A DNA stretch of 64,000 nucleotides from Dinoroseobacter sp049800775 (lineage in GTDB: Bacteria; Pseudomonadota; Alphaproteobacteria; Rhodobacterales; Rhodobacteraceae). How positions within the stretch are numbered: the first letter of the stretch is position 1; the number at the start of each line of letters is the position of its first letter. The translations under genes and the position numbers were made by a program. Location of the stretch: assembly GCF_049800775.1 (NCBI RefSeq), contig NZ_JBNAFR010000005.1:211434-275433 (forward strand), in the 5' to 3' direction. Positions 1 to 9,033 of the stretch are shown one piece after another. The notes beneath the pieces are model-generated. The model worked only from the letters and a program-made list of their open reading frames with translations, ran no database searches and was not told where the DNA came from.

Positions 1-1
1 C

Positions 2-187
2 CGGATCACCGAGAGCTTCGTGCAGGTCGGCGCGACGGTCAAGAACCTCTCGGCGCGCACGGACCTCACCCCCGATGCCTATGCCGCCTTCGCCGAGGAC
101 TGGGCCGCCAAGGGTGCGACGATCATCGGCGGCTGCTGCGAAGTCGGCCCCGCCCATATCGCGGAACTGGCCCGGCGGCTGACCTGA
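2..187 (+). CDS. Homocysteine S-methyltransferase family protein, C-terminal fragment
   Basis: Only the last 61 codons are inside the window; the gene starts upstream of base 1. The fragment ends in an IIGGCCEVGPAHI segment. This is the GGCC zinc-ligand motif followed by the conserved P-x-H-I that closes the barrel of homocysteine S-methyltransferases (MmuM/BHMT/MetH N-terminal family), in which cysteines bind the zinc that activates homocysteine thiol. The family transfers a methyl group from S-methylmethionine, betaine or methyl-folate to homocysteine; the donor cannot be told from this piece. A free-standing enzyme is likely because the stop follows the GGCC motif directly, with no cobalamin domain. 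Confidence 0.85.
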   Translation, partial: RITESFVQVGATVKNLSARTDLTPDAYAAFAEDWAAKGATIIGGCCEVGPAHIAELARRLT

Positions 188-368
188 ACCCGCGCCTCAG
201 GCCGGTTTGCCAACCGACCCGCGCGCAAACATCCGCCAGACGGAACGCGCGGCTTGGCCCGCCGCGCGCAAGAGCCCGGACCTGCCTGGCGACCACCGAT
301 CTCGGACGCGAGGCACTTGCCGCATCGAAACGCTCCGCGTGGCTGGCCCGCAAATACCGATCGCCGCG

Positions 369-1457
369 CTACTCGGAGGCAGAGGGCGCGACCTCCGCGA
401 AATGGTTCATGAATTCGACAAGACCAATATCGAACGCAGCCTCAAATGCTCGGCTCGGCTCCAGACCAAGACCGATCCCCTTGTAGTAATCCGCGATGGC
501 ACCCTCATAGCCTCGATCCGTCAGATGATAGACCGCGAGAGCGCCGGCGTCATAGGCCTCGGACGCCAGACGCCCCTCCAGGGGAAACAAGCGCAACTCC
601 TCCAGAGGCGGCAAGCCAGCCCGGTAGCCATCGGAGAACCAGCCGACGCTCCGACCAATGCGCTTGCGATCCGAGAGACCATAGGTGATCGCCCATTCGA
701 CGAACTCTGCACTGCCTTCCCGGAACCAGGCTGGGCCGAGCGGGCTGACCATCCCGTTCGGAAGCTCTGTTCGGAGGCGTTTCCCCGCCAATTGGGTTTC
801 CGCATCATGGAACAGCTCATGGGCGAGCACACGCCAGACATCCGGTCGCCGCACCCGGTCTGCGGGACCGGACCCCGAACCGAGACAGATCAAGACGCCG
901 CTCCAGGTGTGTACCCCATCCCAGTCTCCGGGCCCGCGGCACGAGGTGTCGGACCAGAGTTCTGCCTCCTTGTCGGAAAACCCATGGTCGGCCTTCAGAG
1001 CGCTGCGGAAATCCGCGTTGTTTCCGACGATGTGCACATCCACCGTAAGCGGGAGTTCCGGGAATGACATCTCTTCGAGCAGGGCTTCGAACAAGGCCAG
1101 CCCGGTCCGGATGTCACGGCGGTTCGCGGCATCCACGTCATCGCCAAACCGGACATCATATCGCTGCGCCCGCGCGGGCCAGACCTGCTTGAGCTCCGGT
1201 CGTGCCTCCCCGGCCAACCGGCAAAAGACCACCGCGTTGCGCTGCGTGAGGGATTGGAGGACCGGAAGCGGGGTCTCCGCGCGAAACCGGCGCAGGGCTG
1301 CGCGGGTGCGCGGCCCGATCTCACCATCTTCCGGACCGGCATCATGGCCCGCCGCGTTCAACACGGACTGCAGGCATTGGACGCCCGGCTCCGACGCCAA
1401 AGCGCCCGTGGCGAGGAAAAGCGCGGTCAGAAGCGATGCAACCAGACCGCGCCCCAT
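369..1457 (-). CDS. Secreted zinc-metallopeptidase-like protein with peptidoglycan-binding domain
   Basis: The 362-residue protein has a clear Sec signal peptide (residues 1-21, cleavage after ALA). A peptidoglycan-binding-1-like helical domain spans about residues 27-80, with the D-G-x-x-G-P-R-T-R-A-A-L-R-R-F pattern. The remaining ~270 residues hold HELFH at 213-217 and WFREGSAEF at 244-252. That fits a gluzincin-type zinc site: two histidines plus the glutamate of the EGxAE motif some 30 residues later. I infer a periplasmic or surface metallopeptidase anchored to the wall; the substrate is unknown. It is the last gene of a minus-strand run, 3 bases after dapD. No named family is recognised with certainty. 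The ORFs on the opposite strand are mirror-frame artefacts. Confidence 0.75.
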   Translation of the reverse strand: MGRGLVASLLTALFLATGALASEPGVQCLQSVLNAAGHDAGPEDGEIGPRTRAALRRFRAETPLPVLQSLTQRNAVVFCRLAGEARPELKQVWPARAQRYDVRFGDDVDAANRRDIRTGLALFEALLEEMSFPELPLTVDVHIVGNNADFRSALKADHGFSDKEAELWSDTSCRGPGDWDGVHTWSGVLICLGSGSGPADRVRRPDVWRVLAHELFHDAETQLAGKRLRTELPNGMVSPLGPAWFREGSAEFVEWAITYGLSDRKRIGRSVGWFSDGYRAGLPPLEELRLFPLEGRLASEAYDAGALAVYHLTDRGYEGAIADYYKGIGLGLEPSRAFEAAFDIGLVEFMNHFAEVAPSASE

Positions 1458-1460
1458 GTA

Positions 1461-2288
1461 TCAGTCCCGCAGGAGCTCGTTGATCCCGGTCTTGGAGCGG
1501 GTCCGCTCATCGACGCGTTTCACAATGACCGCGCAATAGAGGTTGATGCCGTTCTTCGACGGCATGGAGCCCGCTACCACGACGGAATAGGGCGGGACCT
1601 CGCCATACATGACCTCGCCGGTCTCGCGGTCCACGATCTTGGTGGACTGGCCGATGAAGACCCCCATGCCCAGCACCGAGCCCTCGCGGACGATGCAGCC
1701 TTCGACCACTTCCGACCGCGCACCGATGAAACAGTTATCCTCGATGATGGTCGGGCCCGCCTGCATGGGCTCCAAAACGCCGCCGATGCCGACGCCGCCG
1801 GACAGGTGGACGTTCTTGCCGATCTGCGCGCAGGAGCCGACCGTGGCCCAAGTGTCGACCATGGTGCCCTCATCCACATAGGCACCAAGATTGACGAAAG
1901 ACGGCATCAGCACCACGCCCGGCGCGATGAAGGCGGATTTGCGCACGATACAGTTCGGCACGGCGCGGAAGCCCGCAGCCTTCCACTGGTTGTCGCCCCA
2001 GCCCTTGAACTTGCTGTCGACCTTGTCCCACCAGCCCGCGCCCTGGGGACCGCCCTCCTGCTGTTCCATATCCTTGATGCGGAACCCCAGCAGAACGGCC
2101 TTCTTGGCCCACTGGTTCACATGCCAGCTGCCATCTTCCTGTTTCTCGGCGACGCGCAATCCGCCGCTATCGAGGGCGTTGAGCGTGTCCTCGATCGCCT
2201 CGCGGGTCTCGCCCGTGGTGTTGGGCGTGATCGTGTCGCGCGCCTCCCAGGCGGCTTCAATCGCGGTTTCGAGCTGTGCGTTGGACAT
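1461..2288 (-). CDS. dapD: 2,3,4,5-tetrahydropyridine-2,6-dicarboxylate N-succinyltransferase
   Basis: This 275-residue protein matches DapD, which succinylates tetrahydrodipicolinate using succinyl-CoA on the way to meso-diaminopimelate and lysine. The C-terminal two thirds show the hexapeptide-repeat left-handed beta-helix (isoleucine/valine-rich steps such as GVVLMPSFVNLGAYVDEG and GGVGIGGVLEP), as expected for a trimeric acyltransferase. The start is the ATG giving MSNAQLETAIE, preceded by GGAGGGG at a good distance; a longer frame 21 bases upstream lacks this support. The cytoplasmic product feeds peptidoglycan synthesis, which fits the neighbouring wall-binding protein. Confidence 0.96.
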   Translation of the reverse strand: MSNAQLETAIEAAWEARDTITPNTTGETREAIEDTLNALDSGGLRVAEKQEDGSWHVNQWAKKAVLLGFRIKDMEQQEGGPQGAGWWDKVDSKFKGWGDNQWKAAGFRAVPNCIVRKSAFIAPGVVLMPSFVNLGAYVDEGTMVDTWATVGSCAQIGKNVHLSGGVGIGGVLEPMQAGPTIIEDNCFIGARSEVVEGCIVREGSVLGMGVFIGQSTKIVDRETGEVMYGEVPPYSVVVAGSMPSKNGINLYCAVIVKRVDERTRSKTGINELLRD

Positions 2289-2352
2289 CGGTCCCCTCCG
2301 AGCGTGCAAGATCAGGTTGGGTGGCTATAGACCGTCCCGCCCAGCGCTGCAA

Positions 2353-3012
2353 TCAGCGCCGCGCCGAGGCCTGCTCGCCCTGCGCGGGTATGCTGGCGCC
2401 ATTGCTGGCCGGGCCGTGGGGGTGGCGGGTCAGGAACTCGGACATGCGTTCGGCCACATCCCCGGGCACCCGTTCGACATTCGCCGCCCGCAGGGGCGCG
2501 GCCATGGCCCGGGCCGAAAGCGTGAAATCCACCGCCAGCGTGACCAGCATCCAATCCCCGAGCCGACCGACCGCGCCGCGCAGCACGAAATGCTCGAAAT
2601 GGGCCTGTCCCATCACCTCCCAGGAGCCGCGCTGCCGCTGCTCTTCGGTCAGCACCCGCGCAAGGTCGAGGGGAAAGACCGCCGGGGGCAATTCGGCCTC
2701 AATGGCGTCCCGCAGCCCGCCGGGAGAGACCTGCAGCCCGTGACAGAAGCGCGCCATCATCGCCTGCTCGGCAGCGGCGTCGCGCATCCCGAAGCCATCG
2801 GGCACCATGCATTGCAGCGCCGGGCGCAAAACCAACGGTTCGCGCGGCACGGGCGCTTTCCAGTCCTGACGATCATGATCCCAGATGTTCAACGGCGCAG
2901 GTGGTGGCACGAGGCGTGGCGCCACATGCTCTGCAAACCCCTGATAATCCTGAAATCTTTCGAACGGCGCAGCCTCCAGCGACGCGCGTCCCACAGTAAT
3001 GCGTAGTCCCAC
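2353..3012 (-). CDS. Unrecognised protein, 219 residues
   Basis: I do not recognise this protein. It opens at a GTG codon preceded by a G-rich stretch and encodes a soluble-looking protein with no signal peptide and no membrane segment. Tryptophans and acidic/arginine pairs are scattered through the first half. A middle segment (FCHGLQVSPGGL) and an HFEHFVLRG segment look like structured parts. The last 25 residues are low complexity and probably disordered. It lies 64 bases upstream of dapD on the same strand and could share its transcript. Coding is supported by uninterrupted length, GC3 bias and operon placement, not by a family match. Confidence 0.7.
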   Translation of the reverse strand: MGLRITVGRASLEAAPFERFQDYQGFAEHVAPRLVPPPAPLNIWDHDRQDWKAPVPREPLVLRPALQCMVPDGFGMRDAAAEQAMMARFCHGLQVSPGGLRDAIEAELPPAVFPLDLARVLTEEQRQRGSWEVMGQAHFEHFVLRGAVGRLGDWMLVTLAVDFTLSARAMAAPLRAANVERVPGDVAERMSEFLTRHPHGPASNGASIPAQGEQASARR

Positions 3013-3268
3013 CCTTGTCCCCCGAAGGCAGGCTGAATAGCCGCCATGGCAAAAATCTTAGCCCGATCCCCGGCGATGTCGCAACGTTTTTGCCACGCTT
3101 GACCGACAATCCGGCCTGCCCCGGACCGGACCCGAGGACGCAGCCCCGCAGCATCCCCTTGCGTTTTCACAGAAACCCGCCAGTTTGGGGCGATATACTG
3201 TGCTCCAGCCCCCTTTCCCCCGTGCCACCCCAGACCCGGCGCGTCCATGTTCACAAGCAGGCAGCCCG

Positions 3269-4132
3269 ATGAAAGACGACCACAAGCACGGCCCGTTCCG
3301 CGACGCCCATCAGGACGTGGAAACCGCCGATAGCAGCCCCGACACCCCCCAGACCCGCGCGCCGGCCTATCGGCTGGCCTTCGACGATCCCGATTTCCTG
3401 TGCCGCGAAGAGCTGCGCCCGGTCCGGCTGCAACTCGAATTGCTGAAACCGCAGATGGTGCTGGATGAACGCGGCGTCGAAAGCACGATCGTGATGTTCG
3501 GCGGCGCACGCATCCCCTCCCCCGCCGAGAAGGACAGCGCGCGCACCAAGACCCTCGCCGATCTCTCGGGCTTCTACGAAGAGGCCCGCAAATTCGCCTA
3601 TGCCATGACCCAGAAAAGCATGGAGAGCTATGGCCGCGAGGACGTGATCGTCACCGGCGGCGGCCCCGGCGTGATGGAGGCCGGAAACCTCGGCGCCCAC
3701 GAGGCCGGCGGCGCGTCCATCGGGCTCAGCATCGTGCTCCCGCACGAACAGGCCCCGAATGAATATGTCACCCCGGATCTGTGCTTCAACTTCCACTACT
3801 TCGCCGTCCGCAAAATGCACTTCCTGATGCGCGCCAAGGCCATCGCGGTCTTCCCCGGCGGGTTCGGCACCCTGGACGAGCTCTTTGAATCGCTCACCCT
3901 GATCCAGACCGGCCGCATGGCGCGGGTGCCCTTCCTGCTCTTCGGCTCGGAATTCTGGCGCGAGATCATCAACTGGGACGCCTTGGCCGAGGCCGGCACG
4001 ATCTCGGACGAGGATCTCGATCTCTTCCGCATGGTCGACAGCGCCGAGGAGGCGATCGCCCTGATCGACGGCTGGGATGGCGAAACCGGCTGGCGCGACA
4101 GCCTCCCCGGACGCTCCCTGCGCGCCGAATGA
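3269..4132 (+). CDS. LOG family protein (TIGR00730-like Rossmann fold)
   Basis: The 287-residue protein carries both hallmark motifs of the LOG/lysine-decarboxylase-like family: GGGPGVMEAGN in the middle and FPGGFGTLDELFE later. PGGxGTxxE is the nucleotide-monophosphate binding/catalytic motif of cytokinin-activating phosphoribohydrolases and of bacterial nucleotide 5'-monophosphate nucleosidases. The family removes the base from (modified) nucleoside monophosphates; the natural substrate here is unknown. I chose the ATG giving MKDDHKHGPF because the 28 codons before it are arginine/proline-rich and not family-like. The first 60 residues are probably disordered. It is transcribed alone, divergent from the unknown gene at 2353-3012, and ends at a strong shared terminator facing gltB. 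Confidence 0.9.
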   Translation: MKDDHKHGPFRDAHQDVETADSSPDTPQTRAPAYRLAFDDPDFLCREELRPVRLQLELLKPQMVLDERGVESTIVMFGGARIPSPAEKDSARTKTLADLSGFYEEARKFAYAMTQKSMESYGREDVIVTGGGPGVMEAGNLGAHEAGGASIGLSIVLPHEQAPNEYVTPDLCFNFHYFAVRKMHFLMRAKAIAVFPGGFGTLDELFESLTLIQTGRMARVPFLLFGSEFWREIINWDALAEAGTISDEDLDLFRMVDSAEEAIALIDGWDGETGWRDSLPGRSLRAE

Positions 4133-4222
4133 CCCGTAGGGCCCGCGCCGCGCGAACCCACCTGCGCCGCCCCCTGTCTTAAGTCTCCAAATATCCTCGC
4201 CGAAGGCTTGCGCCGCAGGCGC

Positions 4223-4261
4223 AAAAAAGGCCGCGTCCCCTCGGGGCGCGGCCTCCTTTTT
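4223..4261. terminator. Bidirectional rho-independent terminator between LOG gene and gltB
   Basis: An inverted repeat (stem AGGCCGCG at 4228-4235 with CGCGGCCT at 4247-4254, plus an inner CCCC/GGGG pairing) is flanked by six A on the left and a T-rich tract on the right. It can terminate both convergent transcripts. A smaller hairpin, TTGCGCC-GCA-GGCGCAA, lies just to the left (4208-4224). Confidence 0.85.
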
Positions 4262-4277
4262 CACCGGATGAGCGGGA

Positions 4278-7200
4278 TCACTCCGCCGGAATGGCGCTCT
4301 CCTCGATGCCCAGCGGAACCGGGATATGGACCAGCATCTCCTTCGGGCAGACCTGCAGGAAGTGGTCCTTCTCCAGATCCCAATGCTGGAGGATATCGGC
4401 GGCCTTCCGGCTGCCGGTCTCTTCCAGATGGCGCTCGATCAGGCCCTTCAGCTGGGCCTCCCAATGCTCCATGGTCACCGGGCAGCGCACCAGGGTCTCC
4501 ATGTTCATCATGTCGGGCGCCTTGCCCTCCGGATCGTAAAGGTAAGCCATCCCGCCGGTCATGCCCGCGCCGAAATTGGCCCCGATCTCGCCAAGGATCA
4601 CCGCTACACCGCCGGTCATGTATTCACACCCGTTCGAACCACAGCCCTCGATCACGACCGAAGCGCCCGAGTTCCGCACGGCGAACCGCTCGCCCGCGCG
4701 CCCGGCGGCAAAGAGGAAGCCATCCGTCGCGCCATAGAGCACCGTGTTGCCGATGATCGTGTTCTCGCTCGCGTTCAGCGGCGAGCCCAGAACCGGCTTG
4801 ACCACGACCGTCCCGCCCGAGAGGCCCTTGCCCACATAGTCATTGGCATCGCCCGACACTTCGAGCTTGAGCCCAGGCGCCGCAAACGCGCCCAGCGACT
4901 GACCTGCCGAGCCTTCGAGCTTCACCGTCAGGTGATCCGGCTGCAGCGCGTTGCGCATCCCGAAATTGGTGACGATATGGCTCGAGGTCCGCGTGCCGAT
5001 GGTCCGCAGCGTGTTCTGCACCGCATAGGACAGCTGCATCTTCTCGCCATCCTTCAGGAAGCGCGCGGCATCCGCCACGATCTGCGCATCCAGCGTATCC
5101 GGCACGGCATTGCGCGGCTTGTTGCGGTCATAGACAATGTTCTGCGCGCCATCGACCGTGATCAGAAGCGGGTTGAGATCCAGATCATCCAGATGGGCCG
5201 AGCCACGGCTGACCTGCTTGAGCAGATCCGCACGCCCGATCACCTCATCGAGGCTGCGCGCCCCGATGCTGGCCAGCACCTCGCGCACCTCCTGAGCGTA
5301 GAAGGTGATCAGGTTGACGACCTTGTCCGCATTGCCGGTGAACTTCTCGCGCAGCTCTTCGTTCTGGGTGCAGACCCCCACCGGGCAGGTGTTGGACTGG
5401 CACTGACGCACCATGATGCAGCCCATCGCGATCAGCGCGGCGGTCCCGATGCCGTATTCCTCGGCCCCCATCAGGGCGGCGAGAACGATGTCGCGGCCCG
5501 TGCGCAGACCGCCATCGGTCCGCAGGGTCACCCGGTCGCGCAGGTTGTTCATGGCGAGCACCTGATGCGCCTCGGTCAGACCCATCTCCCACGGCAGACC
5601 GGCATATTTGATCGAGGTCGCGGGCGATGCGCCCGTCCCGCCATTATGGCCCGAGACAAGGATCACATCCGCCTTGGCCTTGGCCACGCCGGCGGCAATC
5701 GTGCCCACGCCCGAGGAGGCCACCAGTTTCACGGTCACCTTGCAGCGCGGGTTGATCTGCTTGAGGTCATAGATCAGCTGCGCCAGATCCTCGATCGAAT
5801 AGATATCGTGGTGCGGCGGGGGCGAGATCAGCGTCACGCCCTTGGTCGAGTGCCGCAGACGCGCGATCAGGTCCGTGACCTTCATTCCCGGCAGCTGGCC
5901 GCCCTCGCCGGGCTTGGCGCCCTGGGCAACCTTGATCTCCAGCTCTTCGCAATGGTTCAGGTACTCGGCGGTCACACCGAACCGGCCCGAAGCCACCTGC
6001 TTGATCTTGGCGGACGGGTTGTCGCCGTTCGGCTCGGGGACGAAATGCGCCGGATCCTCGCCGCCCTCGCCACTATCCGAGCGCGCGCCAATGCGGTTCA
6101 TGGCGACGTTCAGGGTCTTGTGCGCCTCGGGGCTCAGCGCGCCCAGCGACATGCCCGGCGTCACGAAGCGCTTGCGGATCGAGGTGACGCTCTCGACCTC
6201 TTCGATCGGCACCGGCTTGCCCATGGGCGTGATCGCCAACAGGTCCCGCAGATGGATCGGCGGGTTGGACTGCATCGCCTTGGAGAACTGCTTCCACAGC
6301 TCATAGGACGACCGGTTACACGCCGCCTGCAGCAGGTGCATGGTCTGGGCTTCCCAGGCATGGGTCTCGCCCGAGCGGCGCGACTTGTAAAAGCCCCCGA
6401 TCGGCAGCACGTCCTGACCGCCCCGCCAGCCCTTGGCATGGACCTCTTCGAGCTTGGTCTGGATACCGGTCGTCCCGATCCCCGAGATCCGGCTGGTCAT
6501 GCCGGGGAAATACTCGGCCACCATGGCCCGGCTGAGGCCCACGGCCTCGAAGTTCAGACCGCCGCGATAGGAGGAGATTACCGAGATCCCCATCTTCGCC
6601 ATGATCTTCAACAGGCCCTGATCGATGGCATCGCGATACCGCTTCACGGCTTCGGTCAGGGTGCAATCGAGCAACCCGCGCCGGATCCGGTCCGCGAGGC
6701 TGTCCTCGGCGAGATAGGCGTTCACCGTGGTCGCCCCGCAGCCGATCAGCACCGCGAAGTAATGCGGATCGACGCATTCCGCCGCACGCACATTGAGCGA
6801 GCAGAAGGTCCGCAGACCCTTGCGCGTCAGCCAGCTATGGATGGCGCTGGTCGCGAGGATCATCGGCATCGCCACCCGGTCCTCGGACTGGGCCCGGTCG
6901 CTGAGCACGATATGCGCCGCGCCCGAGCGCACCGCATCCTCGGCCTCGTCGCGGATCCGCCCCAGCTCCTGTTTGAGGGTGTCCGCGCTGCCGCCGGCAG
7001 GGAAGGTACAGTCGATATAGCAGACCGCATCGCCGAACTGGGCGATCAGGCGCTCGAACTGGGCATTGCCCACGAAGGGGCTTTCGAGCACGAGGATCTC
7101 GGTCTGCTCCGAGGTCTCGTCCAGCACGTTCTTGAGGTTGCCGAACCGGGTCTTGAGGCTCATGACCCGGTATTCCCGCAGGCTGTCGATCGGCGGGTTG

Positions 7201-8816
7201 GTGACCTGGCTGAAGTTCTGGCGGAAGAAATGGCTCAGCGGGCGGTACTTGCCCGACAGCACCGCGGGCGGCGTGTCATCGCCCATGGAGGCCAGCGTTT
7301 CCTTGCCGTCCTCGGCCATGGGCACGAGGATCTGCTCGAGCTCCTCGATGGAGTAGCCCGCCGCGATCTGGCGCTTGCGCAGCTCGCCCCCCTCATAGAG
7401 CGCGGCCTCGGTCACACCCTCCAGCTCGGTATCCATGTCGGTGATCTTGCCGACCCAGTCACCAAAGGGCTGGGAGGCCGCGAGCTTGTCCTTGATCTCG
7501 GTGTCGTGGAACAGCACGCCCTCGGACATGTCCACGGCAATCAACTGCCCCGGGCCCAGCGCGCCCTTCTCGACGACGCCATGCTCGTTCACCGGAACCA
7601 TCCCTGTCTCGGAGCCCGCGATCAGCAGCCCGTCACCGGTCACCACATAGCGCATCGGGCGCAGACCGTTCCGGTCAAGCCCGGCACAAACCCAGCGACC
7701 ATCGGTCATCGCCAGGGCGGCGGGACCGTCCCAGGGCTCCATCACCGAGTTGCAGTAGGAATACATGTCGCGCCAGGCCTGCGGCAGCTCCACCGCCTGC
7801 TTGGACCAGCTCTCCGGCACCAGCAGGGTCTTGGCCATGGGCGCATTCCGCCCCGACCGCACCAGCACCTCGAACACCGCGTCCAGCGCGGCACTGTCCG
7901 ACGAGCCGCCCGGGATGATCGGCTTGATGTCCTCGGCCAGATCCCCAAAGGTCCCCGAGGCCATGCGGATCTCGTGGCTCTTCATCCAGTTGGTGTTGCC
8001 CTTCAGCGTGTTGATCTCGCCGTTATGGGCCAGCATCCGGAAAGGCTGGGCCAGCCACCATTGCGGGAAGGTGTTGGTCGAATAGCGCTGGTGATAGATC
8101 GCAAAGGCCGACACGAAGCGCTCGTCCTGCAGGTCCGGATAGAACTCGGCGACCTGCTCGGCCAGCATCATGCCCTTGTAGATGATCGACCGGCAGGACA
8201 GCGAACACATATAGAGCCCGGCCACCTGCGCCGCCCCGGCCGCCTTCTCGATCCGGCGACGAATGACATAGAGCTCGCGCTCGAAGGTCTCTTCATCCAC
8301 GCCCTTGGAATTCGAGATGATGATCTGCTCGATCTCGGGCCGGGTCGCATTGGCCTTCTCGCCCAGACAGGACACATCCACCGGCACATGGCGCCAGCCA
8401 TAGATGTGATAACCCATGCGCAACACTTCGGATTCCACGATGGTCCGGCAGGTCTCTTGCGCGCCGTAATCCGTGCGCGGCAAAAACACCTGCCCCACGG
8501 CCATCAGCTGATCCATGTCGGGCTCATGCCCGGTGTGGCGCACCTGATCGTAGAAAAACTCGACCGGGATCTGGACATGGATGCCCGCCCCGTCGCCGGT
8601 CTTGCCATCCGCATCCACGGCTCCCCGGTGCCAGATCGCCTTCAGCGCGGTGATCCCGGCCTCGACCACGGCCCGGGACTTCTCGCCCTTGACGTTGACC
8701 ACCAGACCCACACCGCAGGAGGAATGCTCTTCCTCCTCGGAATACAGGCCATGCTCGGCCATCCAGGCGCGCTTCGCTTCTTCGGCGGCGGCCCACTCTG
8801 CGTCATACTTCGTCAT
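4278..8816 (-). CDS. gltB: Glutamate synthase (NADPH) large subunit
   Basis: The 1512-residue protein has the full GltB architecture. After a short propeptide, Cys34 (in SSCGVGLV) should become the N-terminal nucleophile of the class II glutamine amidotransferase domain. Central and FMN-binding domains follow, with the 3Fe-4S cluster cysteines around residues 1125-1145 (CIMVRQCQSNTCPVG), and a C-terminal GXGXG beta-helix domain. With GltD it makes two glutamates from glutamine and 2-oxoglutarate using NADPH. A strong AAGGAGAG ribosome site precedes the ATG. Its start overlaps the stop of a 21-codon upstream frame, and a secreted unknown gene separates it from gltD, so the three may form one transcript. 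The long frame on the opposite strand is an antisense shadow. Confidence 0.98.
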   Translation of the reverse strand: MTKYDAEWAAAEEAKRAWMAEHGLYSEEEEHSSCGVGLVVNVKGEKSRAVVEAGITALKAIWHRGAVDADGKTGDGAGIHVQIPVEFFYDQVRHTGHEPDMDQLMAVGQVFLPRTDYGAQETCRTIVESEVLRMGYHIYGWRHVPVDVSCLGEKANATRPEIEQIIISNSKGVDEETFERELYVIRRRIEKAAGAAQVAGLYMCSLSCRSIIYKGMMLAEQVAEFYPDLQDERFVSAFAIYHQRYSTNTFPQWWLAQPFRMLAHNGEINTLKGNTNWMKSHEIRMASGTFGDLAEDIKPIIPGGSSDSAALDAVFEVLVRSGRNAPMAKTLLVPESWSKQAVELPQAWRDMYSYCNSVMEPWDGPAALAMTDGRWVCAGLDRNGLRPMRYVVTGDGLLIAGSETGMVPVNEHGVVEKGALGPGQLIAVDMSEGVLFHDTEIKDKLAASQPFGDWVGKITDMDTELEGVTEAALYEGGELRKRQIAAGYSIEELEQILVPMAEDGKETLASMGDDTPPAVLSGKYRPLSHFFRQNFSQVTNPPIDSLREYRVMSLKTRFGNLKNVLDETSEQTEILVLESPFVGNAQFERLIAQFGDAVCYIDCTFPAGGSADTLKQELGRIRDEAEDAVRSGAAHIVLSDRAQSEDRVAMPMILATSAIHSWLTRKGLRTFCSLNVRAAECVDPHYFAVLIGCGATTVNAYLAEDSLADRIRRGLLDCTLTEAVKRYRDAIDQGLLKIMAKMGISVISSYRGGLNFEAVGLSRAMVAEYFPGMTSRISGIGTTGIQTKLEEVHAKGWRGGQDVLPIGGFYKSRRSGETHAWEAQTMHLLQAACNRSSYELWKQFSKAMQSNPPIHLRDLLAITPMGKPVPIEEVESVTSIRKRFVTPGMSLGALSPEAHKTLNVAMNRIGARSDSGEGGEDPAHFVPEPNGDNPSAKIKQVASGRFGVTAEYLNHCEELEIKVAQGAKPGEGGQLPGMKVTDLIARLRHSTKGVTLISPPPHHDIYSIEDLAQLIYDLKQINPRCKVTVKLVASSGVGTIAAGVAKAKADVILVSGHNGGTGASPATSIKYAGLPWEMGLTEAHQVLAMNNLRDRVTLRTDGGLRTGRDIVLAALMGAEEYGIGTAALIAMGCIMVRQCQSNTCPVGVCTQNEELREKFTGNADKVVNLITFYAQEVREVLASIGARSLDEVIGRADLLKQVSRGSAHLDDLDLNPLLITVDGAQNIVYDRNKPRNAVPDTLDAQIVADAARFLKDGEKMQLSYAVQNTLRTIGTRTSSHIVTNFGMRNALQPDHLTVKLEGSAGQSLGAFAAPGLKLEVSGDANDYVGKGLSGGTVVVKPVLGSPLNASENTIIGNTVLYGATDGFLFAAGRAGERFAVRNSGASVVIEGCGSNGCEYMTGGVAVILGEIGANFGAGMTGGMAYLYDPEGKAPDMMNMETLVRCPVTMEHWEAQLKGLIERHLEETGSRKAADILQHWDLEKDHFLQVCPKEMLVHIPVPLGIEESAIPAE

Positions 8817-8878
8817 GGCGTCTCTCCTTCTTGGGCAGCCGCGACCGCGGCCGAGATATCGGCTTTGGTCAGGCGCAT
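8813..8878 (-). CDS. Possible 21-codon leader peptide upstream of gltB
   Basis: A short frame starting MRLTKADISAAV has a GGAGA ribosome site five bases before its ATG. It ends in a TGA that overlaps the gltB start (ATGA). The strong gltB ribosome site lies inside this frame, so translation of the two could be coupled. No attenuation-type codon run (for example repeated Glu or Gln) is present, although Q-E-G-E occurs near the end. It may equally be a chance frame in a 217-base gap that otherwise shows nothing recognisable. Confidence 0.3.
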   Translation of the reverse strand: MRLTKADISAAVAAAQEGETP

Positions 8879-9033
8879 GTGGTCTCCGGTCAGGGCAGAG
8901 CCCGCCGGTCTGTGATCGTTCCGGACCCGCCGGGTCCGCTGCAGCCCCGCAGGACCGTGAAATAAGTCAAAGGCGGCTTCGGCCCGCACCCTGTGCCGGG
9001 CCGCGCCGGGGCCTGTATCGGGGCGCATCGCCA

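Noticed and set aside
4326..8915. 1529-codon open frame antisense to gltB
   Set aside because: Typical antisense shadow in a high-GC gene with strong third-position bias; the composition is His/Arg/Gln-rich without domains.
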